A DNA stretch of 64,000 bases from Bradyrhizobium diazoefficiens (lineage in GTDB: Bacteria > Pseudomonadota > Alphaproteobacteria > Rhizobiales > Xanthobacteraceae). The stretch spans positions 4,836,001 to 4,900,000 of the forward strand of contig NZ_CP067101.1 in NCBI RefSeq assembly GCF_016616425.1, given 5' to 3'. Positions within the stretch are counted from its first letter, which is position 1; each line of letters begins with the position of its first letter. Below are positions 1-8,717 of this stretch, in pieces. The notes under the pieces are model-generated. The model was not told where the DNA came from. It ran no database searches and saw only the letters and a list, made by a program, of their open reading frames with translations. Position numbers and translations under genes: made by a program.

Positions 1-190
1 CGCTGCGTTCGGGCCGGAGGAAGCGACGACCAGCTCGGGTCAGCGCCAGGTCCATGATCGCGCCCAGCGTCGCCGGCCAGCCTACGCCCGTGCCGAGGGA
101 CCGTGCCGACGGAGCGGAAATAGAACGGCGGCCGAGCTCGCATCGGCAAACGCTAGGTTCGGCGCTCGCGCCTTTGCGTCTCATCGAACC

Positions 191-2059
191 TCATGCCGCT
201 TCTCGGCAATTCCAAACGGGGCCACGGAGGACCCGAAGCGCATTGAGGATGACTGCCACGTCGATTGCTTCCTGAAGGAGCGCTCCCTCCACTGGAGTTA
301 AATAGCCGAACGCCGCCCCAATCATTCCTGCGGTCGAAAGCCCAATTCCTGCATAGACGCTTTGAAGTGCGATGAATCGCGCCCGGCGGGCGATCCGGAT
401 TGCTGGAACAATGCGATCGAGCCGATCGACAAGAAGGACGACATCAGCGGCCTCAGCGGACGCGGCGGCTCCTTTTGCACCCATGGCGACGCCGACATCG
501 GCAGCGGCCAATGCTGGCGCATCATTGACACCGTCGCCGATCATCATAACCGGTCCGGCCTTTCGTTCCGAAAGGACGACCATAACCTTCTGATCCGGGG
601 TGAGTTCGGACCTCACGGCGTCCAACGCTAGTCCCGCCGTGATCGCCTCTGCGACCTCGTGCCTGTCCCCCGTCGCCAATACGATCCGTTCAACGTCGAG
701 GCCCCGAATGGTGCCCAAAAGCTGTTGGATGCCCGTGCGGAGCTCGTCGGCCAGCACAATTTCTCCAGCGAGCCGTCCGTCAAGCGCCACAGCCACGATA
801 ACCGCTCCCGCGAGACGATCTCCGCCGGATTCACTTGTCCTGACTTCTGTGTCGATCTGCGACAGGCATGAGGAGACGAAATGACGACCGCCAACGGCTG
901 CCGGCCTGCCCATAACTCTGCCGCGAACTCCCTCTCCAGGCACTTCAGCGACGTCCGTAGGCACCGTAAGATCGAGGCGCCGGCGGCGCGCGTCGGCGAC
1001 CAGTGTTTGGGCGATGACGTGCTTCGACGCCTGATCGAGGGCCGCTGCGGTCCGAATCACGTCGTCTTCGGTAAATCCTTCAGCAGCGCGGACGGAGACG
1101 ATGCTGGCTTTGCCCTCGGTCAGCGTTCCCGTCTTGTCGACGACAAGCGAGCGAATACGCGCCATCGTCTCGAGCGCCTTGCCGCCCTTGATCAAAATGC
1201 CCTGTCGCGCGGCGCGCGAAAGCCCGGCGACTATCGCGACCGGAACGGCCAATATCAGCGGACACGGTGTCGCCACGACAAGCACGGCCACGGCCCGCAC
1301 CGGATCCTGGGTCCAAAACCATGCGCCCCCAGCAATCACGACCGTGGAGATCAGAAACATCATCGCGAACCGGTCGGCCAGTCTGATCATCGGCGACTTG
1401 GATTTTTGCGCTGCCTCGACCAGACGGACGATTCCGGCATAGGTGCTCTGGGCGGCGGGTTGGGAAGCGATCAGATCGAAGGCATCGCCGGCGTTCGTCG
1501 ATCCGCTCATGAGGGACTCACCCGCGGCTCTCTGAACAGGAAGAGATTCGCCAGTAAGCGCCGATTGATCAACGACCGCCAGACCGTTCGCGAGCGTCCC
1601 GTCGGCAGGCACGACTTCACCCTGTCGGATTAGCAAGCGATCGCCGATCGCAACCTGGTCGATGTTGATTTCTTCGAGCTGACCGTCGCCATGACGCATC
1701 GTCGTGCGCGGCACGCGAGACAATAGCGCCGTCATTTCGCGTCGCGCGTGCCCCTCGGCAAAAGCTTCGAGATACTGCCCGCCGGCATACATCAAGGCGA
1801 CCACGACTGCTGCAAGCTCTTGACCAAATACCAGGGCGGCCGTCATTGAGAGGGCAGCAACGACATCCAGGCCGAAATCACGTCTGACCAAGCTCCGCGC
1901 AATGTCTACGAGCAGGACCAGCAACACTGGAATTGTGGCGAGAGCCGACACCCAATTGACGTACGCCTCGAATCCGGCAAATCGCAAGGCGAAGCCGAAC
2001 ACGATTCCCGCGGCAGGGAAGCCGATCAAGAAGGGCCGGACGGAGACATCTGAAAGCAT
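191..2059 (-). CDS. P1B-type heavy-metal translocating ATPase (P1B-5-like)
   Basis: A 622-residue inner-membrane cation pump. The phosphorylation motif DKTGT is at residues 308-312, the actuator TGES at 169-172, and the hinge motif GDGVNDAP lies near the C-terminus. The metal-site membrane helix carries TPCP (264-267) rather than the CPC of Cu/Zn pumps. TPCP marks the P1B-5 subgroup, linked to Ni/Fe-type export in rhizobia. There is no N-terminal HMA domain and no C-terminal hemerythrin domain, so it is a minimal version. The usual SEHP motif reads SKH followed by V. A FixK/FNR-type box lies about 80 bp upstream, so induction at low oxygen is likely. The metal is inferred only from the motif. 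Confidence 0.93.
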   Translation of the reverse strand: MLSDVSVRPFLIGFPAAGIVFGFALRFAGFEAYVNWVSALATIPVLLVLLVDIARSLVRRDFGLDVVAALSMTAALVFGQELAAVVVALMYAGGQYLEAFAEGHARREMTALLSRVPRTTMRHGDGQLEEINIDQVAIGDRLLIRQGEVVPADGTLANGLAVVDQSALTGESLPVQRAAGESLMSGSTNAGDAFDLIASQPAAQSTYAGIVRLVEAAQKSKSPMIRLADRFAMMFLISTVVIAGGAWFWTQDPVRAVAVLVVATPCPLILAVPVAIVAGLSRAARQGILIKGGKALETMARIRSLVVDKTGTLTEGKASIVSVRAAEGFTEDDVIRTAAALDQASKHVIAQTLVADARRRRLDLTVPTDVAEVPGEGVRGRVMGRPAAVGGRHFVSSCLSQIDTEVRTSESGGDRLAGAVIVAVALDGRLAGEIVLADELRTGIQQLLGTIRGLDVERIVLATGDRHEVAEAITAGLALDAVRSELTPDQKVMVVLSERKAGPVMMIGDGVNDAPALAAADVGVAMGAKGAAASAEAADVVLLVDRLDRIVPAIRIARRARFIALQSVYAGIGLSTAGMIGAAFGYLTPVEGALLQEAIDVAVILNALRVLRGPVWNCREAA

Positions 2060-2136
2060 CGGCGCTTTTTCAGATCCTATTGCGAGCGTTCAAGGAGAAT
2101 GTGTTGTTAATAGAGGCGCAACCCCACACGGACTCA

Positions 2137-2150
2137 TTGACGCTGATCAA
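2137..2150. promoter_or_regulatory. FixK/FNR-type box before the P1B ATPase
   Basis: The 14-mer TTGACGCTGATCAA matches TTG[A/C]-N6-[T/G]CAA and the FNR consensus TTGAT-N4-ATCAA at 9 of 10 positions. It lies 78-91 bp upstream of the ATPase start codon, a normal activator distance. Confidence 0.6.
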
Positions 2151-2182
2151 CGTGACCTTTCGGTCGATGGTCGGGCTTTTGA

Positions 2183-2965
2183 CGCAGCGACATTACCGCG
2201 ACAGTCACGCGTTGTATCGCCATCAGCGGTGCAGCACTGAACACAAGGATCACCGCCCGGACCCAGGAACTCATCGTCGATCTAGTCGAACTGATGGAGC
2301 GGGCAGAGGTCCCGGCCGCACCGATCTTCCTGGATTCACCCTTGGCGATCCGGGCAACTGAAGTGTTCCGGCAGCACGCATCCAGCCTCGACCAGGAGAT
2401 GGACGTTGCCTGGGTTCTGAATTCGGCGCAGCTGCGATTCACCGAAACCGTGGAAGAGAGCAAAGCGATCGGAAAACTGACCGGCTTCCATATCATTATT
2501 GCCGCCAGTGGGATGTGCGACGCCGGACGGATCAGGAACCACCTGAAGAACTGGCTGTGGAATGCACGCGCCACTGTTTTGCTGGTTGGATTTCAACCGC
2601 AGGGAACGCTCGGCCGCTTTCTCATCGAAGGCGCCAAGGCCGTTCGCATCTGGGGCAACGAGATCAAGGTGGCGGCCCGGATCCGTAGCCTCGACGATTA
2701 TTCCGGACATGCCGATGGCGCCGAACTGGCGCGCTGGATCGCTGCGCGCCGTCCGATCGAGCGAGGACTGTTCCTGGTTCATGGCGAAGAGGCCGCGATA
2801 GCCGCTCTGGCAGAGCGGGTTTCGGAACGGATCCTTCCGGCCGCGCGGGTTTTCCAGCCGCTATTGGACGACGTCTACGAACTCTCGGCAGGCATGCCCA
2901 TGCCGCGCGACGGACCCGGCCGCCGTTTTCCGGCCTCCCTTTGCCCATCAGGTCCGCACTGCTGA
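2183..2965 (+). pseudogene. MBL-fold / beta-CASP RNase-like protein, 5'-truncated
   Basis: The reading frame opens after a stop at 2180-2182. It resembles the beta-CASP and C-terminal part of RNase J/CPSF-like MBL proteins (RTQELIVDLVEL, SGMCDAGRIRNHL, a DYSGHADG motif, and a FLVHGE C-terminal strand). The N-terminal metallo-beta-lactamase half with the HxHxDH zinc site is absent, and upstream DNA reads as unrelated sequence. An internal ATG at 2294 could still give 223 residues, but without the catalytic core. Genes like this often sit beside P1B ATPases and universal stress genes in microoxic regulons, so this is probably the remnant of a formerly complete neighbour. Confidence 0.75.
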
Positions 2966-2967
2966 TT

Positions 2968-3474
2968 CTACTTGGCATTCCATGGCCACCGCCAGTGCTG
3001 CCAACCCCAGCGTCGGGGTCCGACCGAGTTCAGGCTCAATTTCTGCGCATCGTCCAAGGAATCGTAGAACGCCTGAAACGCCGGACGCACCGACTTGACC
3101 GCTTGCAGCATCGTCTCCAATCGTCGCTCGGCGAGCTCGAGCCTCTCCGTCGGTTTCGCCGAAATCGCGCTTGGGCAATCCTTGGTGATGAGATCGGCGG
3201 CCTTCGCGGAAGTACTTTTCAGCTCGTCAAGCACGGCTTTCTGCTTGTCGTTCGGGTGTACGGCAGCTTCGATCTCCTGCATACGCCATTCCGCAAATCC
3301 CGCCATCCGCGGATTGCAGAAGAAGCCAAAGCCGCCTCCTCCCATCATGCCGGGTCCCATCATCATGCCAGGGCCCCATCCCGGGCCGGGGCCTGACTGG
3401 GCCGAAGCGGAACCGGCGGCAATCAGGATCAAAGACGCTCCAACTAGGGTAAACAGCCTGTAAGAGAATGGCAT
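2968..3474 (-). CDS. Spy/CpxP-family periplasmic protein
   Basis: A 168-residue protein with a Sec signal peptide ending near SASAQ, then a Gly/Met-rich stretch (repeated GPGMM) and a helical LTxxQ-like core. Spy/CpxP proteins are periplasmic ATP-independent chaperones or metal-responsive sensors; the Met-rich segment fits metal binding, but that is inference. It converges on the truncated MBL gene. A perfectly palindromic FixK/FNR-type box 73 bp upstream suggests anaerobic control together with the neighbouring ATPase and RND pump. Confidence 0.8.
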   Translation of the reverse strand: MPFSYRLFTLVGASLILIAAGSASAQSGPGPGWGPGMMMGPGMMGGGGFGFFCNPRMAGFAEWRMQEIEAAVHPNDKQKAVLDELKSTSAKAADLITKDCPSAISAKPTERLELAERRLETMLQAVKSVRPAFQAFYDSLDDAQKLSLNSVGPRRWGWQHWRWPWNAK

Positions 3475-3546
3475 CGTTCGGCTCCGGTCTGCCCGTTTCG
3501 GTTACTCGATCTCCTGTGCACCGTAGACCAAAGCCCGCCGCGGTCG

Positions 3547-3560
3547 TTGACCGAGGTCAA
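3547..3560. promoter_or_regulatory. FixK/FNR-type box before the Spy-like gene
   Basis: TTGACCGAGGTCAA is a perfect inverted repeat (TTGAC-N4-GTCAA) in the 111-bp gap between the Spy-like gene and the upstream AhpD-like gene. It is 73 bp from the Spy-like start codon. Confidence 0.65.
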
Positions 3561-3585
3561 GCCTGCAAGAGCGCGTCCTATGCAA

Positions 3586-3945
3586 TCAACTCTGGGCACC
3601 GGCGCGCTGTTGAAACTGCTCATAGGCGGCGATCGCATTCGCGGCGTACATCAACGACGGTCCGCCGCCCATATAGACGGCCATGCCGAGCGTCTCCTCG
3701 ACCTCCCGGCGTGTCGCTCCCAACTTGACCAGCGCCTCGGCATGAAACCCGATGCAGCCGTCGCAATGCGCGGCGACCCCAAGCGCGAGCGCGATCAGCT
3801 CTTTAGTCTTCTTGTTCAGCACACCGTCGCTGGACGCGGCCTTTGCCAAGGCCGAGAAGCCCTGCATCGTATCGCCAATGTCAGTGCGTAACGTCCTGAG
3901 ATTGGCCGAGATCTCCTTGCATATCTCGACGTAGTTCTTGTCCAT
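3586..3945 (-). CDS. Carboxymuconolactone decarboxylase (AhpD-like) family protein
   Basis: About 119 residues. The start at 3945 is chosen because GAGGG sits just upstream on the minus strand; a longer frame to 3999 would overlap the pump gene. The AhpD-like redox motif reads HCDGCIGFHAE, with the CxxC pair typical of peroxidase-like or disulfide-reducing members. It begins 10 bp after the stop of the RND pump gene, so it is the last gene of that operon. The substrate is unknown; a thiol or peroxide role would suit the sulfide-related surroundings. Confidence 0.85.
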   Translation of the reverse strand: MDKNYVEICKEISANLRTLRTDIGDTMQGFSALAKAASSDGVLNKKTKELIALALGVAAHCDGCIGFHAEALVKLGATRREVEETLGMAVYMGGGPSLMYAANAIAAYEQFQQRAGAQS

Positions 3946-3955
3946 CGGACCCTCG

Positions 3956-6900
3956 CTAGTTGGGTTTGGCTGTGGTCGAACTCGCCTCGCGCGGCGCACG
4001 CAACGCGATGTAGATCGCGGGAATCACCAGCACCGTGAGCAACGTCGACGATGCAAGCCCGAACAGCAGCGAGATCGCCAACCCCTGGAAGATCGGATCG
4101 AGCAGGATAGTTGCGGCCCCTATCATGGCCGCGAGCGCGGTGAGCAGGATCGGCTTGAAGCGGACTGCCCCAGCCTCCAGCACCACCTCGCGAAGCGACT
4201 TGCCGTCTCCACCGCTGTGCCTGATGAAGTCGACCAGCAGTATCGAGTTGCGCACGATGATGCCGGCCAGCGCGATGAAGCCGATCATCGAGGTCGCGGT
4301 GAACGGCGCACCCAGGAGCCAGTGCCCGATCAGGATGCCGATCAGCGTCAGCGGAATCGGCGTCAGGATCACGAGCGGCAGGCGGAAGCTCCTGAACTGG
4401 GCGACGACCAGCACGTAGATGCCGAGGATGGCCGCACCGAACGCCGCGCCCATGTCGCGGAACGTTACCCAGGTGATCTCCCATTCGCCGTCCCACAGCA
4501 GCGTGGGCCGCGACTCGTCCGACGGTTGGCCGTGCAGGCTGATCGCGGGCTTCGGCAGTTTGCCCCAGTCATGGGCATCCACGCGATCGGCAACCGCGAG
4601 CATGCCGTAGAGCGGCGCCTCGAAGTGCCCGGCGAGCTCGGCCATCACCATGTCGGCGAAGCGGCCGTCGCGGCGGAAGATCGTCGGCGAACCCTCCTCC
4701 ATGGTCGCCTTCACGATCTGACCGAGTTCGACCACCGTCTTGCTGCCGGGCAACGTGTTGGCCGGCACGGGCGTGGAGGCCAGAGCCTCGTCCCAGACCA
4801 GATCGCGCTTTCCGAGATGCACCGCGATCTCGATCGGGTTGCGGTCCTCGCCGCGATGCGAATAGCCGATCGAGATGCCGCCGAACAGCGCCTGGATGGT
4901 GTCGTAGACGTCGCGCTGCTCGACGCCGAAGAATTCGAGCCGGTCCTGGTCGATCGAGAGCCGCAGCCGTGGCCGCTTCTCGCCGATGGAATCGTCGATG
5001 TCGATGATGAACGGCACTTCCGCGAAGACCTTCCTGAGTTCGGCCGTGACCGCACGGCGCGTGGTCGCATCGGGACCGTAGACCTCGGCGAGCAGCGTCG
5101 AAAGCACCGGCGGCCCGGGCGGCACTTCGACCACCTTGATGCTGGTGCCCGCGGGCGGATCGAGCGCCTTCAGCTTCTCGCGCAGCTCGAGCGCGATCTC
5201 GTGGCTGGCGCGCTTGCGCGCGCCGCGCGCCGTCAGGTTGACCTGCACCTCGCCGAGCTCGGGCCTCTGGCGCAGGTAGTAATGCCGCACGAGGCCGTTG
5301 AAGTTGAACGGACCCGGCGTGCCGGCATAGGATTGCAGCGAAGTGACCTCCGGCAATCGCCGCGCAATCTCGGCCGCGCCGAACAGCGTGCGCTCGGTCG
5401 CTTCCAGGCTCGCCCCTTCCGGGAGGTCGATAACCACGGCGATCTCGGATTTGTTGTCGAACGGCAGAAGCTTGACCGTCACCGACTTGGTCGCAAACAG
5501 CGTCATCGACAGCAGCGTTGCGACACTGACGCCGAGCAGGAATATCCAGGCCGACCGCTTGCTCCGCACGATCGGCGTGGCGAAGCGGCGGTAGAGCCGG
5601 CCGAGCCGGCCTTTGTCGTGCTCCGCATGCGCCGAAGCAACCTCGCCCTTCGGCGCGAGCTTGAGCATCAGCCAGGGCGCGACCACCATCGCGACGAAGA
5701 ACGAAAACAGCATGGCCGCCGACGCGTTGGCTGGGATTGGCGCCATATAGGGGCCCATCAGGCCCGACACGAACAGCATCGGCAACAGCGCCGCGACCAC
5801 CGTCAACGTCGCGACGATGGTGGGATTGCCGACCTCCGCCACCGCCTCGATGGTCGCCTGCAGGCGTGGCCGGCCATCGCGCATGCCCCAGTGCCGCGCA
5901 ATGTTTTCGACGACGACGATGGCGTCGTCGACGAGAATGCCGATGGAGAAGATCAGCGCGAACAGGCTGACGCGGTTGATGGTGTAGCCCATCAAATTGG
6001 CGGCGAACATCGTCAGCAGGATCGTCGTGGGAATCACGACGAGGGTCACCAGCGCCTCGCGCCAGCCGATCGCGATCGCGATCAGGACGACGATCGAGGC
6101 GGTCGCGAGGCCGAGGTGGAACAGCAGCTCGTTGGCCTTCTCGTCGGCGGTCTCGCCGTAGTCGCGCGTCACCGTCACCTGGACATCTTCGGGGATCAGG
6201 CGCGACTTCAATCCCTCGAGGCGTTTGGCGATGTTCTGGGAGACGACGACCGCGTTGGCACCGGCCCGCTTGGCCAGCGCCAGGCTGACGGCAGGCGTCC
6301 GCGCCCACTGCCCGGCGGCATCCCGTGAATCCGTCCAGACGCGATGCTCGACGGTGCTCGGGCCGACAACGACGGAGGCGACGTCCTTGACGTAGATCGG
6401 CCGGCCGTCGCGGCTCGTGATGAGCAATAATGCGATGTCGGGGATGCCGGACAGCGTCTGCCCCGCGGCGACGCTCCGCACGATGCCGGCATCGCGGACC
6501 TGCCCAGCCAGGAACGAGCGATTGGCGTCCTTCACCTTGGCCACGAGTTGCTGAAGCGTGATCCCGAACAGCGACAGCTTCTCCGGATCGGGCTCGACCC
6601 GGATCTGCTGCGCCGCGCCGCCCGATATGTAGGTCAGGCCGATGTCGTCGACCTTCATCAGCTCCGCGCGCAGCTTGTCGGCGAGCTCGTAGATGTCCTT
6701 GTCGGTCCAGCGGCTGGCGGCTTCCGGCTTCGGCGACAGCGTCAGCACCGTCACCGCGACGTCATTGATGCCCCGGCCGACGATCAGCGGCTCGGGAATG
6801 CCAACGGGAATGCGATCTAGGTTGGCGCGGATCTTCTCGTGCACCCGCAGGACGGCATCCTCGAACTTGGTACCGACCAGGAAGCGCGCGGTGACCATCA

Positions 6901-7180
6901 CGCGGTCGTCCTCGGTCTGGCTGTAGACGTGCTCGACGCCGTCGATGCCCTTGACGATCGATTCCAGCGGTTTGCTCACCAGCTCCACTGCGTCCGGCCC
7001 GCGCAGGCCGTCGGCATTGACGCGGATATCCACCATGGGAACGCTGATCTGCGGCTCCTCCTCGCGCGGGATCACCACGACGGCGATCAGCCCCACGACG
7101 AGTGCCCCGAGCAGGAATAGCGGCGTCAGCGGCGATGCGATGGTCGACCTGGTCAACCGTCCTGACAGACCGAGATTCAC
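3956..7180 (-). CDS. RND-family efflux permease (AcrB/HAE-like)
   Basis: A 1074-residue inner-membrane proton-driven efflux pump. It has the N-terminal TM1, two large periplasmic loops and the typical GILVDDAIVVVENI segment of TM4 with the Asp pair used in proton relay. The start is a GTG at 7180 overlapping the stop of the adaptor gene, so the two are translationally coupled. No outer-membrane factor gene is adjacent. Sequence style points to the HAE/multidrug branch rather than to CusA, but the substrate cannot be read from sequence. Confidence 0.95.
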   Translation of the reverse strand: MNLGLSGRLTRSTIASPLTPLFLLGALVVGLIAVVVIPREEEPQISVPMVDIRVNADGLRGPDAVELVSKPLESIVKGIDGVEHVYSQTEDDRVMVTARFLVGTKFEDAVLRVHEKIRANLDRIPVGIPEPLIVGRGINDVAVTVLTLSPKPEAASRWTDKDIYELADKLRAELMKVDDIGLTYISGGAAQQIRVEPDPEKLSLFGITLQQLVAKVKDANRSFLAGQVRDAGIVRSVAAGQTLSGIPDIALLLITSRDGRPIYVKDVASVVVGPSTVEHRVWTDSRDAAGQWARTPAVSLALAKRAGANAVVVSQNIAKRLEGLKSRLIPEDVQVTVTRDYGETADEKANELLFHLGLATASIVVLIAIAIGWREALVTLVVIPTTILLTMFAANLMGYTINRVSLFALIFSIGILVDDAIVVVENIARHWGMRDGRPRLQATIEAVAEVGNPTIVATLTVVAALLPMLFVSGLMGPYMAPIPANASAAMLFSFFVAMVVAPWLMLKLAPKGEVASAHAEHDKGRLGRLYRRFATPIVRSKRSAWIFLLGVSVATLLSMTLFATKSVTVKLLPFDNKSEIAVVIDLPEGASLEATERTLFGAAEIARRLPEVTSLQSYAGTPGPFNFNGLVRHYYLRQRPELGEVQVNLTARGARKRASHEIALELREKLKALDPPAGTSIKVVEVPPGPPVLSTLLAEVYGPDATTRRAVTAELRKVFAEVPFIIDIDDSIGEKRPRLRLSIDQDRLEFFGVEQRDVYDTIQALFGGISIGYSHRGEDRNPIEIAVHLGKRDLVWDEALASTPVPANTLPGSKTVVELGQIVKATMEEGSPTIFRRDGRFADMVMAELAGHFEAPLYGMLAVADRVDAHDWGKLPKPAISLHGQPSDESRPTLLWDGEWEITWVTFRDMGAAFGAAILGIYVLVVAQFRSFRLPLVILTPIPLTLIGILIGHWLLGAPFTATSMIGFIALAGIIVRNSILLVDFIRHSGGDGKSLREVVLEAGAVRFKPILLTALAAMIGAATILLDPIFQGLAISLLFGLASSTLLTVLVIPAIYIALRAPREASSTTAKPN

Positions 7181-8196
7181 GGCTGCACCAGTTGGTCACC
7201 GGCCCGGATGCCCGACAGGATTTCGAGCCCGTCGGGAAGCGCCGGCGTCGGCATGTCGCGGCCGCGCTGCACCGGCACATCGATCGTCTCATCCCCTTTC
7301 CGGAGCTGGACGTAGTCGATGCCGAACCGGGTCGTCACATAGCTCGAGGGGATGACGAAGGCCTTCCGCGTGCCGCCGGCGATCCAGACCCGCAAGCGGT
7401 CGCCGACGAAATATTCGCCGAGCCCCTCGACGGTCGCGTCGGCAATGACGCGACCCTCCTCGATCTGAGGATAGACGAGGTCGATGACGCCCGACCTTGC
7501 CGCTTCTCCGACGATCTCCCCACCGTCGATGCGGATCTTGTCGCCCGTCTTGAGCAAGCGCGCATGCCGCTCTGGAACGCGAAGGCGCAGTTTGAAGTTC
7601 TGCTGGGCGACGGTGACGATGGGATCGCCCGCGAGCACGACCGATCCCACCGTGATGAGTCGCTTCAGCACGCGACCAGCCGCCGGCGCGAGCACCTGAC
7701 CCTGGTTGAGCTGCTCGTTGATCACCGCGCGTTCGGCGGTCTTGGCCCGCAGACCGTTGTCGGCGACGTTCAACGCAGTGCGCTGCTCGTCGAGCTTGAT
7801 CCGAGGCAGGATGCCGCGCTCGACCAGCCCTTCGGTCCGGGTGAAGTCGAGCTGCGCCTGGTTCGCCTGTGCCTGGAGCGCCTCGATCTGCGCGTCGAGC
7901 GATTTCATCTGGAGGACGAGCTTCTCGTCACCGATGGTCGCGATCGCCTGGCCGGCGGCAACGCGATCCCCTTCCCTGACGTTGAGCTGAGCCACCGTGC
8001 CGCCGATGCGTCCGCGCGCCGGCACCACGCTGATGCTTTCGACCGTGGCGAATACAGCCTTTTCGTCCGTGATCGGCTCCGGCGTAACGACGAGCGCTTC
8101 AGCCGCCGCCGGCGCTGCAGACAAGCCGATGGCCGCCAAGGCAGCCAGCAGGCCCAAATATCTCGGCATCCGTCGCATGGGATATTTCCGTGTCAT
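7177..8196 (-). CDS. RND efflux periplasmic adaptor (membrane fusion protein)
   Basis: About 339 residues from ATG 8196; a TTG two codons upstream is the alternative. It has a signal peptide ending around PAAAEA, a split biotinyl-lipoyl domain, a helical hairpin around residues 95-150 (MKSLDAQIEALQAQANQAQ), and a beta-barrel domain. It links the pump to an outer-membrane channel. It is the first gene of the operon adaptor-pump-AhpD-like. A FixK-type box lies 60 bp upstream, so this operon appears to have its own promoter separate from the ArsR gene. Confidence 0.92.
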   Translation of the reverse strand: MTRKYPMRRMPRYLGLLAALAAIGLSAAPAAAEALVVTPEPITDEKAVFATVESISVVPARGRIGGTVAQLNVREGDRVAAGQAIATIGDEKLVLQMKSLDAQIEALQAQANQAQLDFTRTEGLVERGILPRIKLDEQRTALNVADNGLRAKTAERAVINEQLNQGQVLAPAAGRVLKRLITVGSVVLAGDPIVTVAQQNFKLRLRVPERHARLLKTGDKIRIDGGEIVGEAARSGVIDLVYPQIEEGRVIADATVEGLGEYFVGDRLRVWIAGGTRKAFVIPSSYVTTRFGIDYVQLRKGDETIDVPVQRGRDMPTPALPDGLEILSGIRAGDQLVQP

Positions 8197-8255
8197 GATC
8201 AAAGCATCACCGCGCCCCTGGGCGGCTCATTTCATCTTCATCGGACTGCGGCGCG

Positions 8256-8269
8256 TTGATCTCGCTCAA
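8256..8269. promoter_or_regulatory. FixK/FNR-type box before the RND operon
   Basis: TTGATCTCGCTCAA matches TTG[A/C]-N6-[T/G]CAA. It lies in the 100-bp gap between the ArsR stop and the adaptor start, 60 bp upstream of the adaptor ATG. Confidence 0.6.
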
Positions 8270-8296
8270 GGCGCCCTCACCGGAAGCTTCCTAGAC

Positions 8297-8617
8297 TTAT
8301 CTGGTCTTTGAAGCCTTCGGCGCGCAGAAAGTTTGATAAAGCGTCTTCAGCACCTCGCGTGCCGGCTCGCTCGCGATCGAATAGAAGATCGTCTGCGCCT
8401 CGCGCCGAGCAGACACCAGGCCGTCCTTGCGAAGGAGCGCAAGATGTTGGGACACCGTAGAGTCTCGCAGGTTCAGGAACTCGGCGAGCTCGCCGACCGA
8501 CCGCTCGCCATCGATCAACTGGCAGATGATCAGCAGCCGGTGCCGGTTGGCGAGCGCTTTCAGCAGCTCGCTCGCCTGATCCGCCGCCCGCTCCATGACT
8601 TCAGCATCCATCTTCAT
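8297..8617 (-). CDS. ArsR-family repressor, BigR/SqrR persulfide-sensor type
   Basis: A 106-residue winged-helix regulator from ATG 8617; an alternative start lies six codons upstream. The recognition helix region reads STVSQHLALLRKDGL. It has two cysteines 66 residues apart, one in LLIICQL and one in QTFCAPK. This is the same spacing as the reactive pair of BigR (C42/C108) and SqrR (C41/C107), which form di- or tetrasulfide bridges with sulfane sulfur and release DNA. It has no ArsR metal-site CxC. It is divergent from a sulfide:quinone oxidoreductase gene with an AT-rich palindrome between them, which strongly supports sulfide sensing. It may also affect the RND operon behind it. Confidence 0.88.
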   Translation of the reverse strand: MKMDAEVMERAADQASELLKALANRHRLLIICQLIDGERSVGELAEFLNLRDSTVSQHLALLRKDGLVSARREAQTIFYSIASEPAREVLKTLYQTFCAPKASKTR

Positions 8618-8623
8618 ACTTGC

Positions 8624-8647
8624 ATATATACGCAATTACGAATATAT
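8624..8647. promoter_or_regulatory. AT-rich palindromic operator between the ArsR gene and sqr
   Basis: A 24-bp inverted repeat centred on AATT with 10 of 12 base pairs matching. An overlapping near-palindrome TTGCATATATACGCAA lies at 8620-8635. It sits just outside the repressor start and about 70 bp before sqr. BigR/SqrR operators are AT-rich palindromes of this kind, so it is the likely shared operator. Confidence 0.6.
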
Positions 8648-8717
8648 AGTCAAGCGCTGCGCGACGGCCGGAGCTGAACCGGCGGAGCAGTCTGATCCAG
8701 GTCCAACAGAGGTACCC

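Noticed and set aside
3938-6328. 796-codon open frame on the plus strand, opposite the RND pump
   Set aside because: It is the antisense of a clear pump gene; composition is Arg/His/Asp-rich and meaningless, as expected from high-GC third-base bias.
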